Shown: positions 32,385 to 41,657, numbered from the stretch's first letter. The stretch: 47,837 nt of DNA from CAZBME01 sp964645835 (GCA_964645835.1 CAZYDG010000047.1:1-47837), one strand, 5' to 3'. Translations and numbers: made by a program. Notes: generated from the letters alone by a model not told the origin.

Positions 32385-33411
32385 TGAGATCACCCTTCTT
32401 TTGCTGCCACCATTTGATCAGACTAAGATCGTAAGCAGGAATGAACCACCGGAATTCCCGCAGCCCCATAATCCCCTGGGGCCGGTAAATCATGAGCAGT
32501 ACCAGCACAAGGGGCATAAAAACCATCCGCCACACACCCATGGGACGCAGTAACTCCAGCAATACCGTGTAAATAACCGCCCCGAGAATGGAGCCCGCCA
32601 GGGACCCCACCCCTCCAAGGTAGACCATGATCAGGATATCCGTCGATTTAATAATATCGAAAACGCGGGGGTTGATAAACTGGAGCAGATGGGCAAACAG
32701 GCCCCCGGCAACACCTGCAAAAAAGGACGACACGACAAAGGCCATGGTCTTGACCATCCTTGTGTTTACGCCCATGAGATCGCTTGCGACCTCATCCTCC
32801 CGGATGGAAAGGATCCCCCTTCCATATTTGGAATAGACAAGGTTGCGGATTACCCAGACGGACAGAACAGTCCAGAAGAAGATCCAGGGTAAGGTCGTGA
32901 GCTTTTCCATTCCGAGAAATCCACGGGGTCCCCCCAGGTATTCAATGTTTTCCAGACCGGACTTGACGATCATTCCGAAGGCCAGCGTGACAATGGCGAG
33001 ATAATCCCCTCGTGTATTGAAAGAGGGAAAGGCCACGACAAGCCCAACAATGGCCGACCCCATGCCACCGGCCAGGATGGCCAGGGGAAACAGCCAGACC
33101 GACAGTTCGGCGGGGATAATTTTCACCGTCAGGGCTGATGCTATATAGGCGCCTACGGCCATAAAACCGGCGTGACCGACAGAAAACTCTCCCATATATC
33201 CATTGATGAGGTTGAGGCTTGTCGCAAGGATGATATTGATCCCCACGTACATGAAGATGAGTTGAACATATTGATCGAGGAGATCAAACCGGGGAATAAC
33301 GAAAGACATGACAAATCCTATGGCCAGGATCATCGGCATGGGCCAGCGTTTGTCCATTATTCTCTTTAAAAATGGTATTCTCTTTAAGACCGGAATGTTC
33401 TTTACGACCAT
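32365..33411 (-). CDS. livM: branched-chain amino acid ABC transporter permease LivM
   Basis: 348-residue inner-membrane permease with about 9-10 hydrophobic segments. Diagnostic text: LNLINGYMGEFSVGHAGFMA, then SFNTRGDYLAIVTLAFG and LGGVGSLAGSILGAV, all typical of LivM. The first 28 residues are basic and precede the first helix. AAGGTG lies seven bases before the ATG. It forms the pore with LivH, whose stop is 4 bases upstream. Confidence 0.96.
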   Translation of the reverse strand: MVVKNIPVLKRIPFLKRIMDKRWPMPMILAIGFVMSFVIPRFDLLDQYVQLIFMYVGINIILATSLNLINGYMGEFSVGHAGFMAVGAYIASALTVKIIPAELSVWLFPLAILAGGMGSAIVGLVVAFPSFNTRGDYLAIVTLAFGMIVKSGLENIEYLGGPRGFLGMEKLTTLPWIFFWTVLSVWVIRNLVYSKYGRGILSIREDEVASDLMGVNTRMVKTMAFVVSSFFAGVAGGLFAHLLQFINPRVFDIIKSTDILIMVYLGGVGSLAGSILGAVIYTVLLELLRPMGVWRMVFMPLVLVLLMIYRPQGIMGLREFRWFIPAYDLSLIKWWQQKKGDLNGYIER

Positions 33412-33414
33412 ATG

Positions 33415-34290
33415 TTACACCTTCTGTGGATGGGGCTTGCCAAGGATACCATAGGGCCGGAAGATCAAGAGAACAAGCAACAGGGTAAAGGCCACGAAAT
33501 CACGATAAGTGGACGGGAAGAAGGCCACGACGAGAATCTCCACGGAGCCAAGGATGTAACCGCCGATCATGGCCCCCCGGATGTTTCCGATACCACCGAC
33601 AACCGCGGAGATAAAGGCTTTCCAGCCGACCATGATCCCCATGTAAGGGTCGATCACCGGATAGGCCAGCCCGTACATAACGCCGGCGACGCCACCCAGG
33701 CCTGTACCGATGGCAAACGTGACGGAAATAATGAAATCGACGGGAACACCCATCAAAGGCGCCACGGTTTTATCCCACGAGATGGCCCTCATGGCCATGC
33801 CCACCCTGGTGTGGAGAACCAGGAAATCGAGAAGGATCATCAACATGATGGACAGGGCAATGACGAGCACCTGGAGTGAAGAGATGGTCAAACCTCCGAT
33901 CATCCAGGCCTCGTTGGGGATAAACTGGGGGATGTGTTTCGGGTAAGGATTCAGGGCCAAAGTGAAATTTTCGAGGAAAAGACCAACGCCCAGGGCCGTT
34001 ATAATGGCTGAGACGCGGTGCGCCTTTCTCAGGGGTTTGTAGGCCAGGCGTTCGATGGCAACGCCTAACATTGCCGTTCCCACCATGGCGATGAGCAGGG
34101 TCGGTACAAAGGGCAGTTGGAAGACCATTACCGACACATAACACAGGAAAGCCCCGACCATAAACAAATCGCCATGGGCAAAATTGATCATCGTCAGGAT
34201 ACCGTAGACCATCGTATAGCCCAGGGCAATCAGGGCATAAATACTCCCTAATTGCAACCCGTTGAGCGCTTGTTGCAGGACGTAGGTCAT
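33415..34290 (-). CDS. livH: branched-chain amino acid ABC transporter permease LivH
   Basis: 291-residue permease with about eight membrane segments. It starts MTYVLQQALNGLQLGSIYAL and continues GYTMVYGILTMINFAHGDLF, the classic LivH N-terminus. The EAA-like loop and GGIGNIRGAMIGGYILG are also seen. It pairs with LivM and begins 3 bases after the livK stop codon. Confidence 0.97.
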   Translation of the reverse strand: MTYVLQQALNGLQLGSIYALIALGYTMVYGILTMINFAHGDLFMVGAFLCYVSVMVFQLPFVPTLLIAMVGTAMLGVAIERLAYKPLRKAHRVSAIITALGVGLFLENFTLALNPYPKHIPQFIPNEAWMIGGLTISSLQVLVIALSIMLMILLDFLVLHTRVGMAMRAISWDKTVAPLMGVPVDFIISVTFAIGTGLGGVAGVMYGLAYPVIDPYMGIMVGWKAFISAVVGGIGNIRGAMIGGYILGSVEILVVAFFPSTYRDFVAFTLLLVLLIFRPYGILGKPHPQKV

Positions 34291-34293
34291 CGA

Positions 34294-35460
34294 TCAGGGA
34301 TTAGCATTGGCAAAGAAGACGAACTTGCCGTTTTTAATCTGAATGATAACGGCGCTTTTAATGGGATCCGTCGAACCCTCCTTGAACTTCATATTGCCTG
34401 TAACACCCTCATATCTCGGTATCTTTGCCAGCGCATCCCGTATGGACTGACTATCTGCCCTGATTGCACTCTTCGAGGCCTGCCATAGTAATCCGAAGGA
34501 ATCGTAAGTCAGAGCGGCAACATCGTCTGGCATGACGCCGTATCTGGCCTGATATGCCTGTATAAATTTCTTGGCAGCCGGTGTTGCCACATCCGGTGCG
34601 TAATGAGTGCTGAAATAATACCCTTCACAATCTTTCCCACAAAGTTTTATCAATTCCTGGCTTCCCCAGCCATCGCTGCCGATGAAGGGGACTTTGATGC
34701 CCAGGCGTTTGGCCTGTTGGATCTGGAGCGGCACTTCGCTGTAGTAATTGGGCAGGAAGATGAAATCGGGGCCTGCCTGCTTAATCTTTGTCAGTTGGGC
34801 GGAAAAGTCTTTATCGTTGGTTGTATAAGTCTCGAAGGCCACAACCTTTCCACCGAGTTGCTCAAAAGTTTCCTTAAAGAATTCTGCAATACCCTTGTTG
34901 TAGTCAGAGGCTACATCATACAGAACCGCAGCTTTCTTGGCCTTCAGGTTTTCCATAGCGAACTTGGCCAAGACACGGCCCTGGAAAGGATCGATAAAGC
35001 ACGCCCTGAAGACAAATTTCTTTGGGGCGTTGGATTTAACATCCAAAGTGGTTTTGGGGCTTGTGGACCAGGGGCTGATCAGGATCACTTTGGAGCTTTC
35101 AGCAATCTCCGATGCCGGAATTGCGTAACGAGTGGCGTTGGGCCCTATGATGGCCAGGACCTTTTGTTGGGCGATTAGTTTTTGAGCGGCAGATGCTGAT
35201 TGGTCCGCTTTTCCTGCATTGTCTTCAACGTAGAGTTCGACTTTGTATTTTTTATCACCCACTTGAAGGCCGCCGCCATCATTGACCTCCTTGACGGCCA
35301 TCTCAGCGGCTTTTCGGCATGACTCGCCCACGGCGGGCATATCGCCGGTCAATTCGGCGATGACGCCAATCTTGATCGTAGAGGCGCTCTTATCCCCGCA
35401 AGCGGTGAATATTAAACATAATGATATTAGGGCACCCAATAAATACCATCTTTTTTTCAT
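34294..35460 (-). CDS. livK: branched-chain amino acid ABC transporter substrate-binding lipoprotein
   Basis: 388 residues. A lipoprotein signal ends FTAC (Cys21). The mature protein is a type I periplasmic-binding fold: IKIGVIAELTGDMPAVGES, then NDGGGLQVGDKKYKVELYVE and AIIGPNATRYAIPASEIAE. Binding-site residues that would separate Leu/Ile/Val from other ligands (short amides, aromatic acids) cannot be judged by eye. GGGAGG lies before the ATG; it is the first gene of the liv operon. Confidence 0.94.
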   Translation of the reverse strand: MKKRWYLLGALISLCLIFTACGDKSASTIKIGVIAELTGDMPAVGESCRKAAEMAVKEVNDGGGLQVGDKKYKVELYVEDNAGKADQSASAAQKLIAQQKVLAIIGPNATRYAIPASEIAESSKVILISPWSTSPKTTLDVKSNAPKKFVFRACFIDPFQGRVLAKFAMENLKAKKAAVLYDVASDYNKGIAEFFKETFEQLGGKVVAFETYTTNDKDFSAQLTKIKQAGPDFIFLPNYYSEVPLQIQQAKRLGIKVPFIGSDGWGSQELIKLCGKDCEGYYFSTHYAPDVATPAAKKFIQAYQARYGVMPDDVAALTYDSFGLLWQASKSAIRADSQSIRDALAKIPRYEGVTGNMKFKEGSTDPIKSAVIIQIKNGKFVFFANANP

Positions 35461-35528
35461 AATACCTCCCAGGCAAATAAGTCATGATAATCTTCCTTGA
35501 AGGGAACCTTAGATATAAAGATGTCTAT

Positions 35529-35534
35529 TGTCAA
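35529..35534 (-). promoter_or_regulatory. candidate -35 element for the liv operon
   Basis: TTGACA on the minus strand, about 69 bases before the livK ATG. AT-rich TTTATATC follows, but no -10 hexamer has both a good match and 16-18 base spacing. Reported because it is a perfect -35 in the right place. Confidence 0.3.
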
Positions 35535-35546
35535 CTTGTAATGATT

Positions 35547-35565
35547 GGCGTTTTTCAACAGCCTG
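35547..35565. repeat. solo terminal repeat of the MITE-like family, abutting a stop codon
   Basis: GGCGTTTTTCAACAGCCTG matches the outer end of copy 2 (44829-45077) base for base. On the minus strand it follows the TAG stop of the radical SAM gene with no base between. No second end was found nearby, so it is a solo end or a fragment. Confidence 0.6.
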
Positions 35566-37155
35566 CTAAATCTCATCCACACGATTGTTGTGAGTCCAAT
35601 ACCAAATGCATTTTTCGCCGACGTTTTTCATTTTGATATAACCTTTATCGACAAAATCGCCAATGGCCTTCTCGATAAGAGGTAACCCTGCGCCCGTTTT
35701 TTCTTCAATGCGCCGGCACAGGTATGAAACAGTACCTTCCGCAGCTAGCCCATTTGAAAAGGTTCCTTCCGATTCGATGAGATCTTCCGAAAGCAGGCGG
35801 TAGATCAACTTCGTCCGTGAATGGCCTTCGACGCGCAGATTTTCGATAGGCGTGTTGGTACCGTCATGGTAACCCCTAACCATTTTTTGCCATTTTTCTT
35901 CAACTTCTGCATCATATTCACCTACAAAATTGTGGATATCCTGAGGTGACAGGGCTTTTGTCCGCACAATGGCATGATTGGCATCGTATTGTGTCCAGTC
36001 GTTCGTAAGGATTTCCAGATCGTATGCCTTCACATTTTCCCTCACTGTCGTTCCCGGAAAAGGGGCAAGGAGATGATACCCGTAGTAAGCCTCTTCCAGG
36101 CTTTCGGCAAAAGCTTTTGTATCCCGGAGTGTCTCATGCGTTTCGCCGGGGAGGCCGGCAATGAAGGAGGCGTGGACCAAAAGCCCCACTTCACGGCAAA
36201 GCCCGACGGCCCGGCGAACCTGATCAAGGGTGATCTTTTTCTTTATCCGGTTGAGCATTTCCTGGTTTCCGGACTCGACACCAAAGCTGATCCCGTCACA
36301 ACCCGTATCCTTCATAATTTTCAGAGTTTCAAGATCAACGGTATTGACCCTGGCAAAAGCGCTCCAGGCAAATGTCAGTCCCCGCCGTTGAATCTCGCTG
36401 CATACGGCCTTAACCTTCTTTTTGTCCGAAACAAACAGATCATCGGCAATGTTGATGCGGTTTATTCCATACGAAAGGATATTTTCCATTTCATCAACGA
36501 CAGCCGATGCCTCCCGCTGGCGGACCTTTTCGCCCACCATTCGACGCCCTTGACAGAAAATGCACTGATAAGGGCACCCGCGGCTTGTAATCATACTGAT
36601 CGGAAAACCCAAGGCCTGGTAACGGGACAGGGGCAGCAAATGCCTGGCGGGAAGCGGCAGGGTATTGATATCCTCGATAAATTCACGGGGCTTCGTCATG
36701 AAGATATCGCCGTTTTTCCGATAAGCCAATCCCTTGATATCTGGCAATGATGCGGAAGCGAATGAAGAGGCCATGAGATCGGCTATGGTTTGTTCCCCCT
36801 CACCCATGACAATCATATCGATTTTCGGATACGATGCGAGCGTGGCAGGCGCATCGAAGGAGACATGGGGACCACCCATGACCGTCATGATATCCGGATC
36901 AATGTCCTTGACGGTTTGCAATATTTCGGCAGCACCTGGAAAATTAAGGGTTACAGAAGTGGTTCCAACCACTTGGGGTTTGAATGATTCAATTTGCCGC
37001 TTGAGCCTCTCCGGAGTGTAACGGGACACAATAAAATCAAAAATACGGACCTCCGCACCTGCCCGTTCAAAAGCCGCCGCAACATACGTCAATCCCAGCG
37101 GCGGCGCCGGGGCCTCTTCAAGAGGGTATGGGGGCGCAATAATCGCAACGCGCAT
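35566..37155 (-). CDS. B12-binding-domain radical SAM protein
   Basis: 529 residues. A cobalamin-binding-like Rossmann domain (about 1-135, RVAIIAPPYP ... VMGGPHVSF ... VMGEGEQT) precedes a radical SAM core with the cluster motif SRGCPYQCIFC (Cys-x3-Cys-x2-Cys) near residue 195. It ends in a winged-helix-like tail (about 430-525). The order is that of class B methylases and BchE-type enzymes; the DxHxxG of base-off cobalamin binders is not seen. The ATG directly follows the acyltransferase stop (TAAATG). The gene is the last of a run with acyl-, methyl- and glycosyltransferases, suggesting it modifies a lipid or glycan. The substrate is unknown. Confidence 0.88.
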   Translation of the reverse strand: MRVAIIAPPYPLEEAPAPPLGLTYVAAAFERAGAEVRIFDFIVSRYTPERLKRQIESFKPQVVGTTSVTLNFPGAAEILQTVKDIDPDIMTVMGGPHVSFDAPATLASYPKIDMIVMGEGEQTIADLMASSFASASLPDIKGLAYRKNGDIFMTKPREFIEDINTLPLPARHLLPLSRYQALGFPISMITSRGCPYQCIFCQGRRMVGEKVRQREASAVVDEMENILSYGINRINIADDLFVSDKKKVKAVCSEIQRRGLTFAWSAFARVNTVDLETLKIMKDTGCDGISFGVESGNQEMLNRIKKKITLDQVRRAVGLCREVGLLVHASFIAGLPGETHETLRDTKAFAESLEEAYYGYHLLAPFPGTTVRENVKAYDLEILTNDWTQYDANHAIVRTKALSPQDIHNFVGEYDAEVEEKWQKMVRGYHDGTNTPIENLRVEGHSRTKLIYRLLSEDLIESEGTFSNGLAAEGTVSYLCRRIEEKTGAGLPLIEKAIGDFVDKGYIKMKNVGEKCIWYWTHNNRVDEI

Positions 37156-37911
37156 TTAATCTCCTTGCCTGGGGAACAGGGCAGCCCGCAGCCACCCCAA
37201 CCACGTGTTATTTTTCATAAGATTCCGGTCTATCTCGTCGAACTGACCGGCCAGCGCCTTCGGATCCGCATACCAATCGGCCCGCGTCTTCATCGGGTGT
37301 TCCGGATCCAACTCTTTGACGATAACGGCCGGGTTACCGCCGACAACGACATTAGCGGGAACATCCTTCAGAACAACGGAACCGGCGCCGATAATGCTGT
37401 TGTCCCCGATTGTCACACCTTTGCAGACCATGGCACTGTCGCCGATCCAAACATTATCGCCTATGATAACGGGGGCGCTCTTTCCGACAGACAAACTCCG
37501 GTCATAGATACCATGCCAGTCGGCGTCTGTCACAAAGGCCTCATTAGCAAACATGCAGCTGTTCCCGATGGTGACTTCCAAACCTGAGCTGATGCGGACG
37601 CCGGGACAGATCAGACAATAGCTTCCCATGACGATCCGGCCCTGACCTTCCAGGTTTGACCATACCGTCAACCGTACCTTCTTGTCCGATGCAGCGATGA
37701 CGTGGGCGTAATCCCCGATGGTAATTGGTCCTCCGAACACTTCCACATGCCAGGGCTTCATGAACCAGTGCCCAATCCCCAAATGCTTAAACTGGGGCCG
37801 CAGGAAATGTTCGACATACCATGCCTGATAGGCATAGTGAAGGCGTTTAACGATGTATGGCCTTGAATCTCTGAGCAATGCTGCCTGATTCCTTTCCCGG
37901 TCCCGATCCAT
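37156..37911 (-). CDS. left-handed beta-helix (hexapeptide) acyltransferase
   Basis: About 251 residues. After an N-terminal helical part (LHYAYQAWYVEHFLRPQF) comes a hexapeptide-repeat coil: ITIGDYAHVIA, SGLEVTIGNSCMFANEA, VIIGDNVWIGDSAMVCKGVT and IGDNSIIGAGSVV, as in maltose/galactoside O-acetyltransferases. The His of DADWHGIYD is a likely catalytic base. The start at 37911 overlaps the preceding gene by 65 bases; no good ribosome binding site is visible, and a TTG near 37880 is another option. It is in line with glycosyl- and methyltransferase genes. Confidence 0.85.
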   Translation of the reverse strand: MDRDRERNQAALLRDSRPYIVKRLHYAYQAWYVEHFLRPQFKHLGIGHWFMKPWHVEVFGGPITIGDYAHVIAASDKKVRLTVWSNLEGQGRIVMGSYCLICPGVRISSGLEVTIGNSCMFANEAFVTDADWHGIYDRSLSVGKSAPVIIGDNVWIGDSAMVCKGVTIGDNSIIGAGSVVLKDVPANVVVGGNPAVIVKELDPEHPMKTRADWYADPKALAGQFDEIDRNLMKNNTWLGWLRAALFPRQGD

Positions 37912-38929
37912 TCCAAAATCCGTGATGGAAAAGACGGCTTCCATGGGTAAGATCAGTAATGGCGTCGTAGGCCAGAATGATTGCGGCTGCTGTCCAGGCC
38001 GTTTTCTCATCGGGCCAGATCACGGCATCGGGAAAAGTCACACCCATCCAATAGGCCCCGTCATCATATTTTTTATCCTTGATCCAACTCAGGACGGTTT
38101 CCGCCTCTTCATAGGCATCGATGGCTGTCAGAGATAAAACCAACTCGGACGTTTCCGCCATGGTAACCCAGGGACGATCACTGACGCAACGAATACCCCA
38201 GCTTGGAACGGCAAACTTTTCCCAGTATTTTTCCAGACGCAGCCGGGCCTCCGCGCCGGTAAACGCACCGCAGAGGATGGGATAATACCAGTCCATGGAA
38301 AAACGTGATTTGATCATGTTGAAATGATGCGGCAGGTTTTTGATGGCATAGGCCAATTTATTCATGGCTTCCTGCCAATCCGGCCTTTTTTCCCCAATTA
38401 GAACTGCAATGGCCGCGGCGCACTTGAGGCTCATGTAGACGGAACTGGACCCTGTCAGAAGGGCCGTCCGGTCGATGACCCCTTCCTTGTTTCTTGCCCA
38501 GTATATTTCGCCAGTAGGGGCCTGCATACGAACCGCGTAATCAATACCGGCACGGACTGTCGGCCACATTTTCTTCAGAAAAAACCTGTCTCCCGTTACC
38601 AGGACATAATGAAAGACCCCGACAGCAATGTAGGCGGCAAAATTTGATTCCTTGGTCCAATCCTCCACCTTTCCATCCCGCAGGGAAGACCACCAACTTC
38701 CATCGGGAAGCTGGGTCTCCGCCATCCAGTCATAGGCCCGCCTGGCCTCTTCATATAACCCGGCCACGGTGAGTCCCATGGCGCTTTCCACATGATCCCA
38801 AGGATCCGTTTTCCCACCGATAGACCAGGGGATTTCCCCGTTTTCTTTCTGGACCGAAGCAATGAAGGCCGCCAAACCTTTTACGTCGATGGACAGTTCC
38901 TCTGTGCAGGGCTCAACGTTGAGCTTCAT
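37847..38929 (-). CDS. alpha/alpha-barrel protein (prenyltransferase/terpene-cyclase-like or GH15-like fold)
   Basis: 360 residues, soluble, no signal peptide. The helical repeats have QLPDGSWW, a QW-motif-like element of squalene cyclases and prenyltransferases, and FFLKKMWPTVRAGIDYAVRM, which resembles glucoamylase-type (GH15) (alpha/alpha)6 barrels. Databases often call such proteins 'prenyltransferase' on fold alone. The DxDD motif of protonating cyclases was not found. It sits between methyltransferase and acyltransferase genes in a cluster that looks glycan-directed, which favours a carbohydrate substrate. The function is open. Confidence 0.6.
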   Translation of the reverse strand: MKLNVEPCTEELSIDVKGLAAFIASVQKENGEIPWSIGGKTDPWDHVESAMGLTVAGLYEEARRAYDWMAETQLPDGSWWSSLRDGKVEDWTKESNFAAYIAVGVFHYVLVTGDRFFLKKMWPTVRAGIDYAVRMQAPTGEIYWARNKEGVIDRTALLTGSSSVYMSLKCAAAIAVLIGEKRPDWQEAMNKLAYAIKNLPHHFNMIKSRFSMDWYYPILCGAFTGAEARLRLEKYWEKFAVPSWGIRCVSDRPWVTMAETSELVLSLTAIDAYEEAETVLSWIKDKKYDDGAYWMGVTFPDAVIWPDEKTAWTAAAIILAYDAITDLTHGSRLFHHGFWNGSGPGKESGSIAQRFKAIHR

Positions 38930-38937
38930 ATCGGTTT

Positions 38938-39639
38938 TTATCCCTTCCTCATGTAATAAACGATGCTTTTTGATATCAGGGGATTCAAAAGCTTATCCAG
39001 CAGCCTTACCGCCGGGGGATGACGCATGATATCCCACTCCAGAAATCTTCTGTAAAGCTTCACCAAGGGCGATTTATCGTTCTTATGACCAACCAGGCAT
39101 TTCAACCACCAGTAAGGAGAATGCAGGGCGTGCTTGTAACGAATGCCCTGGCACCTTGTTCCGGCGGCTTTCAGGAGGTTGAGCAGCTCCAATTTCTTGA
39201 AAATGCGGATGTGTCCGCCCGGTTCGTGATGATAATCGTCCGACAAAGTCCAACATATCCGTTCCGGCAAGAATCGGGGAACGCTGACGACAAGGGGACG
39301 ATTCGGCTTCAATACACGGACCAATTCCTGAACTGCCTGACGATTATCGGAGATATGCTCAAGGACTTCGGAGCAAATGACCGCATCAAAGATCTCGTCA
39401 TCGAATGGCAGGTGAGTAACATCGCCCTTTGCGACCAGCCAACGCCCATCACATTCGGCGGCCATGAGACATAGAAAACTGCGTGTTTTTTCGAGATCGC
39501 CCCAGTTGAGATCTATCCCGACAACATCAATACCGCCGCTGCGATAGGCCTCACAAAGATGACGACCGGCGCCGCAACCCGCATCGAGGACTTTCATGCC
39601 CGGCTCAAGGCCCAGTTTATGAAAGTCTACGGTGAGCAT
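38938..39639 (-). CDS. class I SAM-dependent methyltransferase
   Basis: About 233 residues of the Methyltransf_11 type. SAM motif I is VLDAGCGAGRH, followed by VVGIDLN, then DAVICSEVLEHI and VLKPNRPLVVSVPRF. The C-terminal third is helical and basic. The start at 39639 has GAAGAG upstream and overlaps the glycosyltransferase end by 23 bases; an upstream start at 39702 would overlap more and adds an unconserved leader. Coupled to the GT4 gene, it probably methylates the same glycan or lipid. Confidence 0.88.
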   Translation of the reverse strand: MLTVDFHKLGLEPGMKVLDAGCGAGRHLCEAYRSGGIDVVGIDLNWGDLEKTRSFLCLMAAECDGRWLVAKGDVTHLPFDDEIFDAVICSEVLEHISDNRQAVQELVRVLKPNRPLVVSVPRFLPERICWTLSDDYHHEPGGHIRIFKKLELLNLLKAAGTRCQGIRYKHALHSPYWWLKCLVGHKNDKSPLVKLYRRFLEWDIMRHPPAVRLLDKLLNPLISKSIVYYMRKG

Positions 39640-40909
39640 GAATCTCTTCTTGGTAGATGGCAATGGTTTTCTTGGCTGCGTGTTCCCAGGTGAGGGAATC
39701 ACCTACCCGTTTCAGTCCCGCTTGCCCCAGATGCAGTCGTTTTTGGGGATCGTCCAAGAGGTCATCGATAGATTTTTCAAGGGCCTCACTGTCACCCGGA
39801 GGAACCAGAACACCTGCATCGCCGACAACTTCAGGCAATGCGCCGCCGGTAGTGCTGATCACTGGAACACCGCAAGCCATGGCCTCGCCAGCCGGCATCC
39901 CAAACCCCTCATAAAGGGAGGGAATAACGGCCATTGTAGCCTCTGCATAGTATCGGGCAAAATCCTCATATTCAATTCTTCCCGTAAAATGGACAACATC
40001 CTTGACGCCAAGTTGCTCGACAAGATGTTCGATCATACCGTCTTTTTTGGGCTTGCCGATAACCGTAAGATGGATGGAACGCCGCTTCCGAATATTGTTC
40101 ACGGCAAGCAGCAGGTACTTGAGCCCTTTCAGGGGTGTATCGGCGCTGTTGGTGACGAGAAGATGATGGGGCTTTCTTTCCACGCCCGATAAGGGATAAA
40201 AGAAATCAGTATTGATCCCATTGGGGACAACACGGAACTTATCGGGAGAGACACCGAATTCCCTGCTGATATCCTTCTTTGAACATTCCGACACGGTGAT
40301 TATCCGGGAAAGACGTCGGGAAACCCGGACCTGCATACCCAAAAAAGCATACCATCGTTTGACTTTCATGCGTTTATACCAGTTCGGCGCCGCCGCCAGT
40401 TCCATGTCGCGATCGACCGTGATGGGATGATGAATGGTGGCTACCATCGGAAAACCCAGCGATGGTATGCGCAAAAGATCGGATGCCAGACATTGGTTAT
40501 CATGAATGATGTCGTAGTCAGGCCTTTTCCGGCGCAGATGCTCGTAGACGCGCCGGCCGAACGTATACGGCTCGGGGAAGCCGCCGGAACACATGGACAG
40601 GAATTCAAGCTGGTTAAGGGGTTTCAAGAGGTCGCGGTACTCTGCGACACGAAACAGATGATCCGGGTTGTACAAATCGAGGCCGGGTAAGGGATGGAGG
40701 ATTATGTTCTCGGCAAGTTCCGGATAGGGCGGGCCGGAAATGACATCCACTTCATGCCCGAGATCCCGCAAGGCGCGGCTCAGGTACTTGATATAAACGC
40801 CCTGACCACCCGATGTGGGGTTACCACGATAGGACAGGAGACATATCTTGAGTGGCCTTCCCCCGTTGCCGCCTCTTCTTTTAGACGGCTGTCTTTTTGA
40901 TTTACTCAT
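39617..40909 (-). CDS. GT4-family glycosyltransferase
   Basis: 430 residues, GT-B fold. N-terminal acceptor domain: KICLLSYRGNPTSGGQGVYI. C-terminal donor domain: NGINTDFFYP, then SLYEGFGMPAGEAMACGVPV with the E-x7-E signature of retaining GT4 enzymes, and LPEVVGDAGVLVPPGD. A basic Lys/Arg/Gly N-terminal tail (residues 1-19) may contact membrane. The family moves sugars from NDP-sugars to glycans or lipids. First of the coupled run with methyltransferase, barrel protein, acyltransferase and radical SAM genes. Confidence 0.93.
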   Translation of the reverse strand: MSKSKRQPSKRRGGNGGRPLKICLLSYRGNPTSGGQGVYIKYLSRALRDLGHEVDVISGPPYPELAENIILHPLPGLDLYNPDHLFRVAEYRDLLKPLNQLEFLSMCSGGFPEPYTFGRRVYEHLRRKRPDYDIIHDNQCLASDLLRIPSLGFPMVATIHHPITVDRDMELAAAPNWYKRMKVKRWYAFLGMQVRVSRRLSRIITVSECSKKDISREFGVSPDKFRVVPNGINTDFFYPLSGVERKPHHLLVTNSADTPLKGLKYLLLAVNNIRKRRSIHLTVIGKPKKDGMIEHLVEQLGVKDVVHFTGRIEYEDFARYYAEATMAVIPSLYEGFGMPAGEAMACGVPVISTTGGALPEVVGDAGVLVPPGDSEALEKSIDDLLDDPQKRLHLGQAGLKRVGDSLTWEHAAKKTIAIYQEEIHAHRRLS

Positions 40910-40918
40910 TTTTTACAA

Positions 40919-41584
40919 TTATCCTGATGAGCTCTTCGCGCATAATTTCCTGACCAGCCGTTCCGAGTTTAAAAACAGAATCTCCACTTCCGTATCGGTC
41001 ATGCCGGCTCCTTTGGCGATTCTGGTGGCCATCTCTTTTGACACCAGGTCCTGGGGACCGTGACTATCCGTATCGATGACAAGCGATGTGCCGCAGAGCC
41101 GCGCCATCTTCAATACGTGCCCATTGGTCAGGCTATGCCCTTTTCTGGTGGTTATTTCGAGAAAGATGCCTTTTTGGGAGGCCGTCAGGGCATCCTCTTC
41201 CGAGATGAGCCCCGGATGAGCCAGGATGTCGATATCTGCATCCAGAGCGGCTTTGTTCGTTCCCGGGGTGACAGGTTCGACAATCGTCTCTCCGTGAACG
41301 ACTATTATTCCGGCACCCAGCGCCCTCGCTTCATCAGCGAGCCCGGCAATCTGGGGCGGTGGGACATGGGTCAATTCAATGCCCGCAAGAACGATTATAT
41401 CGCACACCTTTGATAAATCGCGGCTTACACGGACTATTCGCGGGATGATAAAATCGATATTTGACGCATCGCCGTGATCGGTAATCGCGATTGCCCGGTA
41501 ACCGGTCATTTTAGCCCGCCTTACAAGTTCGGAAGGAACAAGTTCACCATCGCTGAACAGGCAATGCGTATGAAGATCAATCAT
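40919..41584 (-). CDS. PHP-domain phosphoesterase (histidinol-phosphatase-like)
   Basis: About 221 residues with the PHP metal motifs: DLHTHCLFSDG, ITDHGD, GIELTH, VVHGET, LAHPG and DTDSHG. The fold hydrolyses phosphate esters or cyclic phosphates; histidinol phosphatase is only one option and no his genes are near. The start at 41584 is fixed by GGGGG six bases upstream and by the conserved MIDLHTH N-terminus. Its stop is 9 bases before the glycosyltransferase ATG, so it probably heads that cluster. Confidence 0.88.
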   Translation of the reverse strand: MIDLHTHCLFSDGELVPSELVRRAKMTGYRAIAITDHGDASNIDFIIPRIVRVSRDLSKVCDIIVLAGIELTHVPPPQIAGLADEARALGAGIIVVHGETIVEPVTPGTNKAALDADIDILAHPGLISEEDALTASQKGIFLEITTRKGHSLTNGHVLKMARLCGTSLVIDTDSHGPQDLVSKEMATRIAKGAGMTDTEVEILFLNSERLVRKLCAKSSSG

Positions 41585-41657
41585 AAAGCCCCCACTAATA
41601 AGCCTAGAGCCTATATCAGATAAATGACCGCAGGTCAATAACAGATTGATGATTTAG

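Noticed and set aside
37147..37160. Frameshift between the acyltransferase and radical SAM genes
   Set aside because: The adjacent TAAATG is ordinary coupling; both products have complete N- and C-termini.
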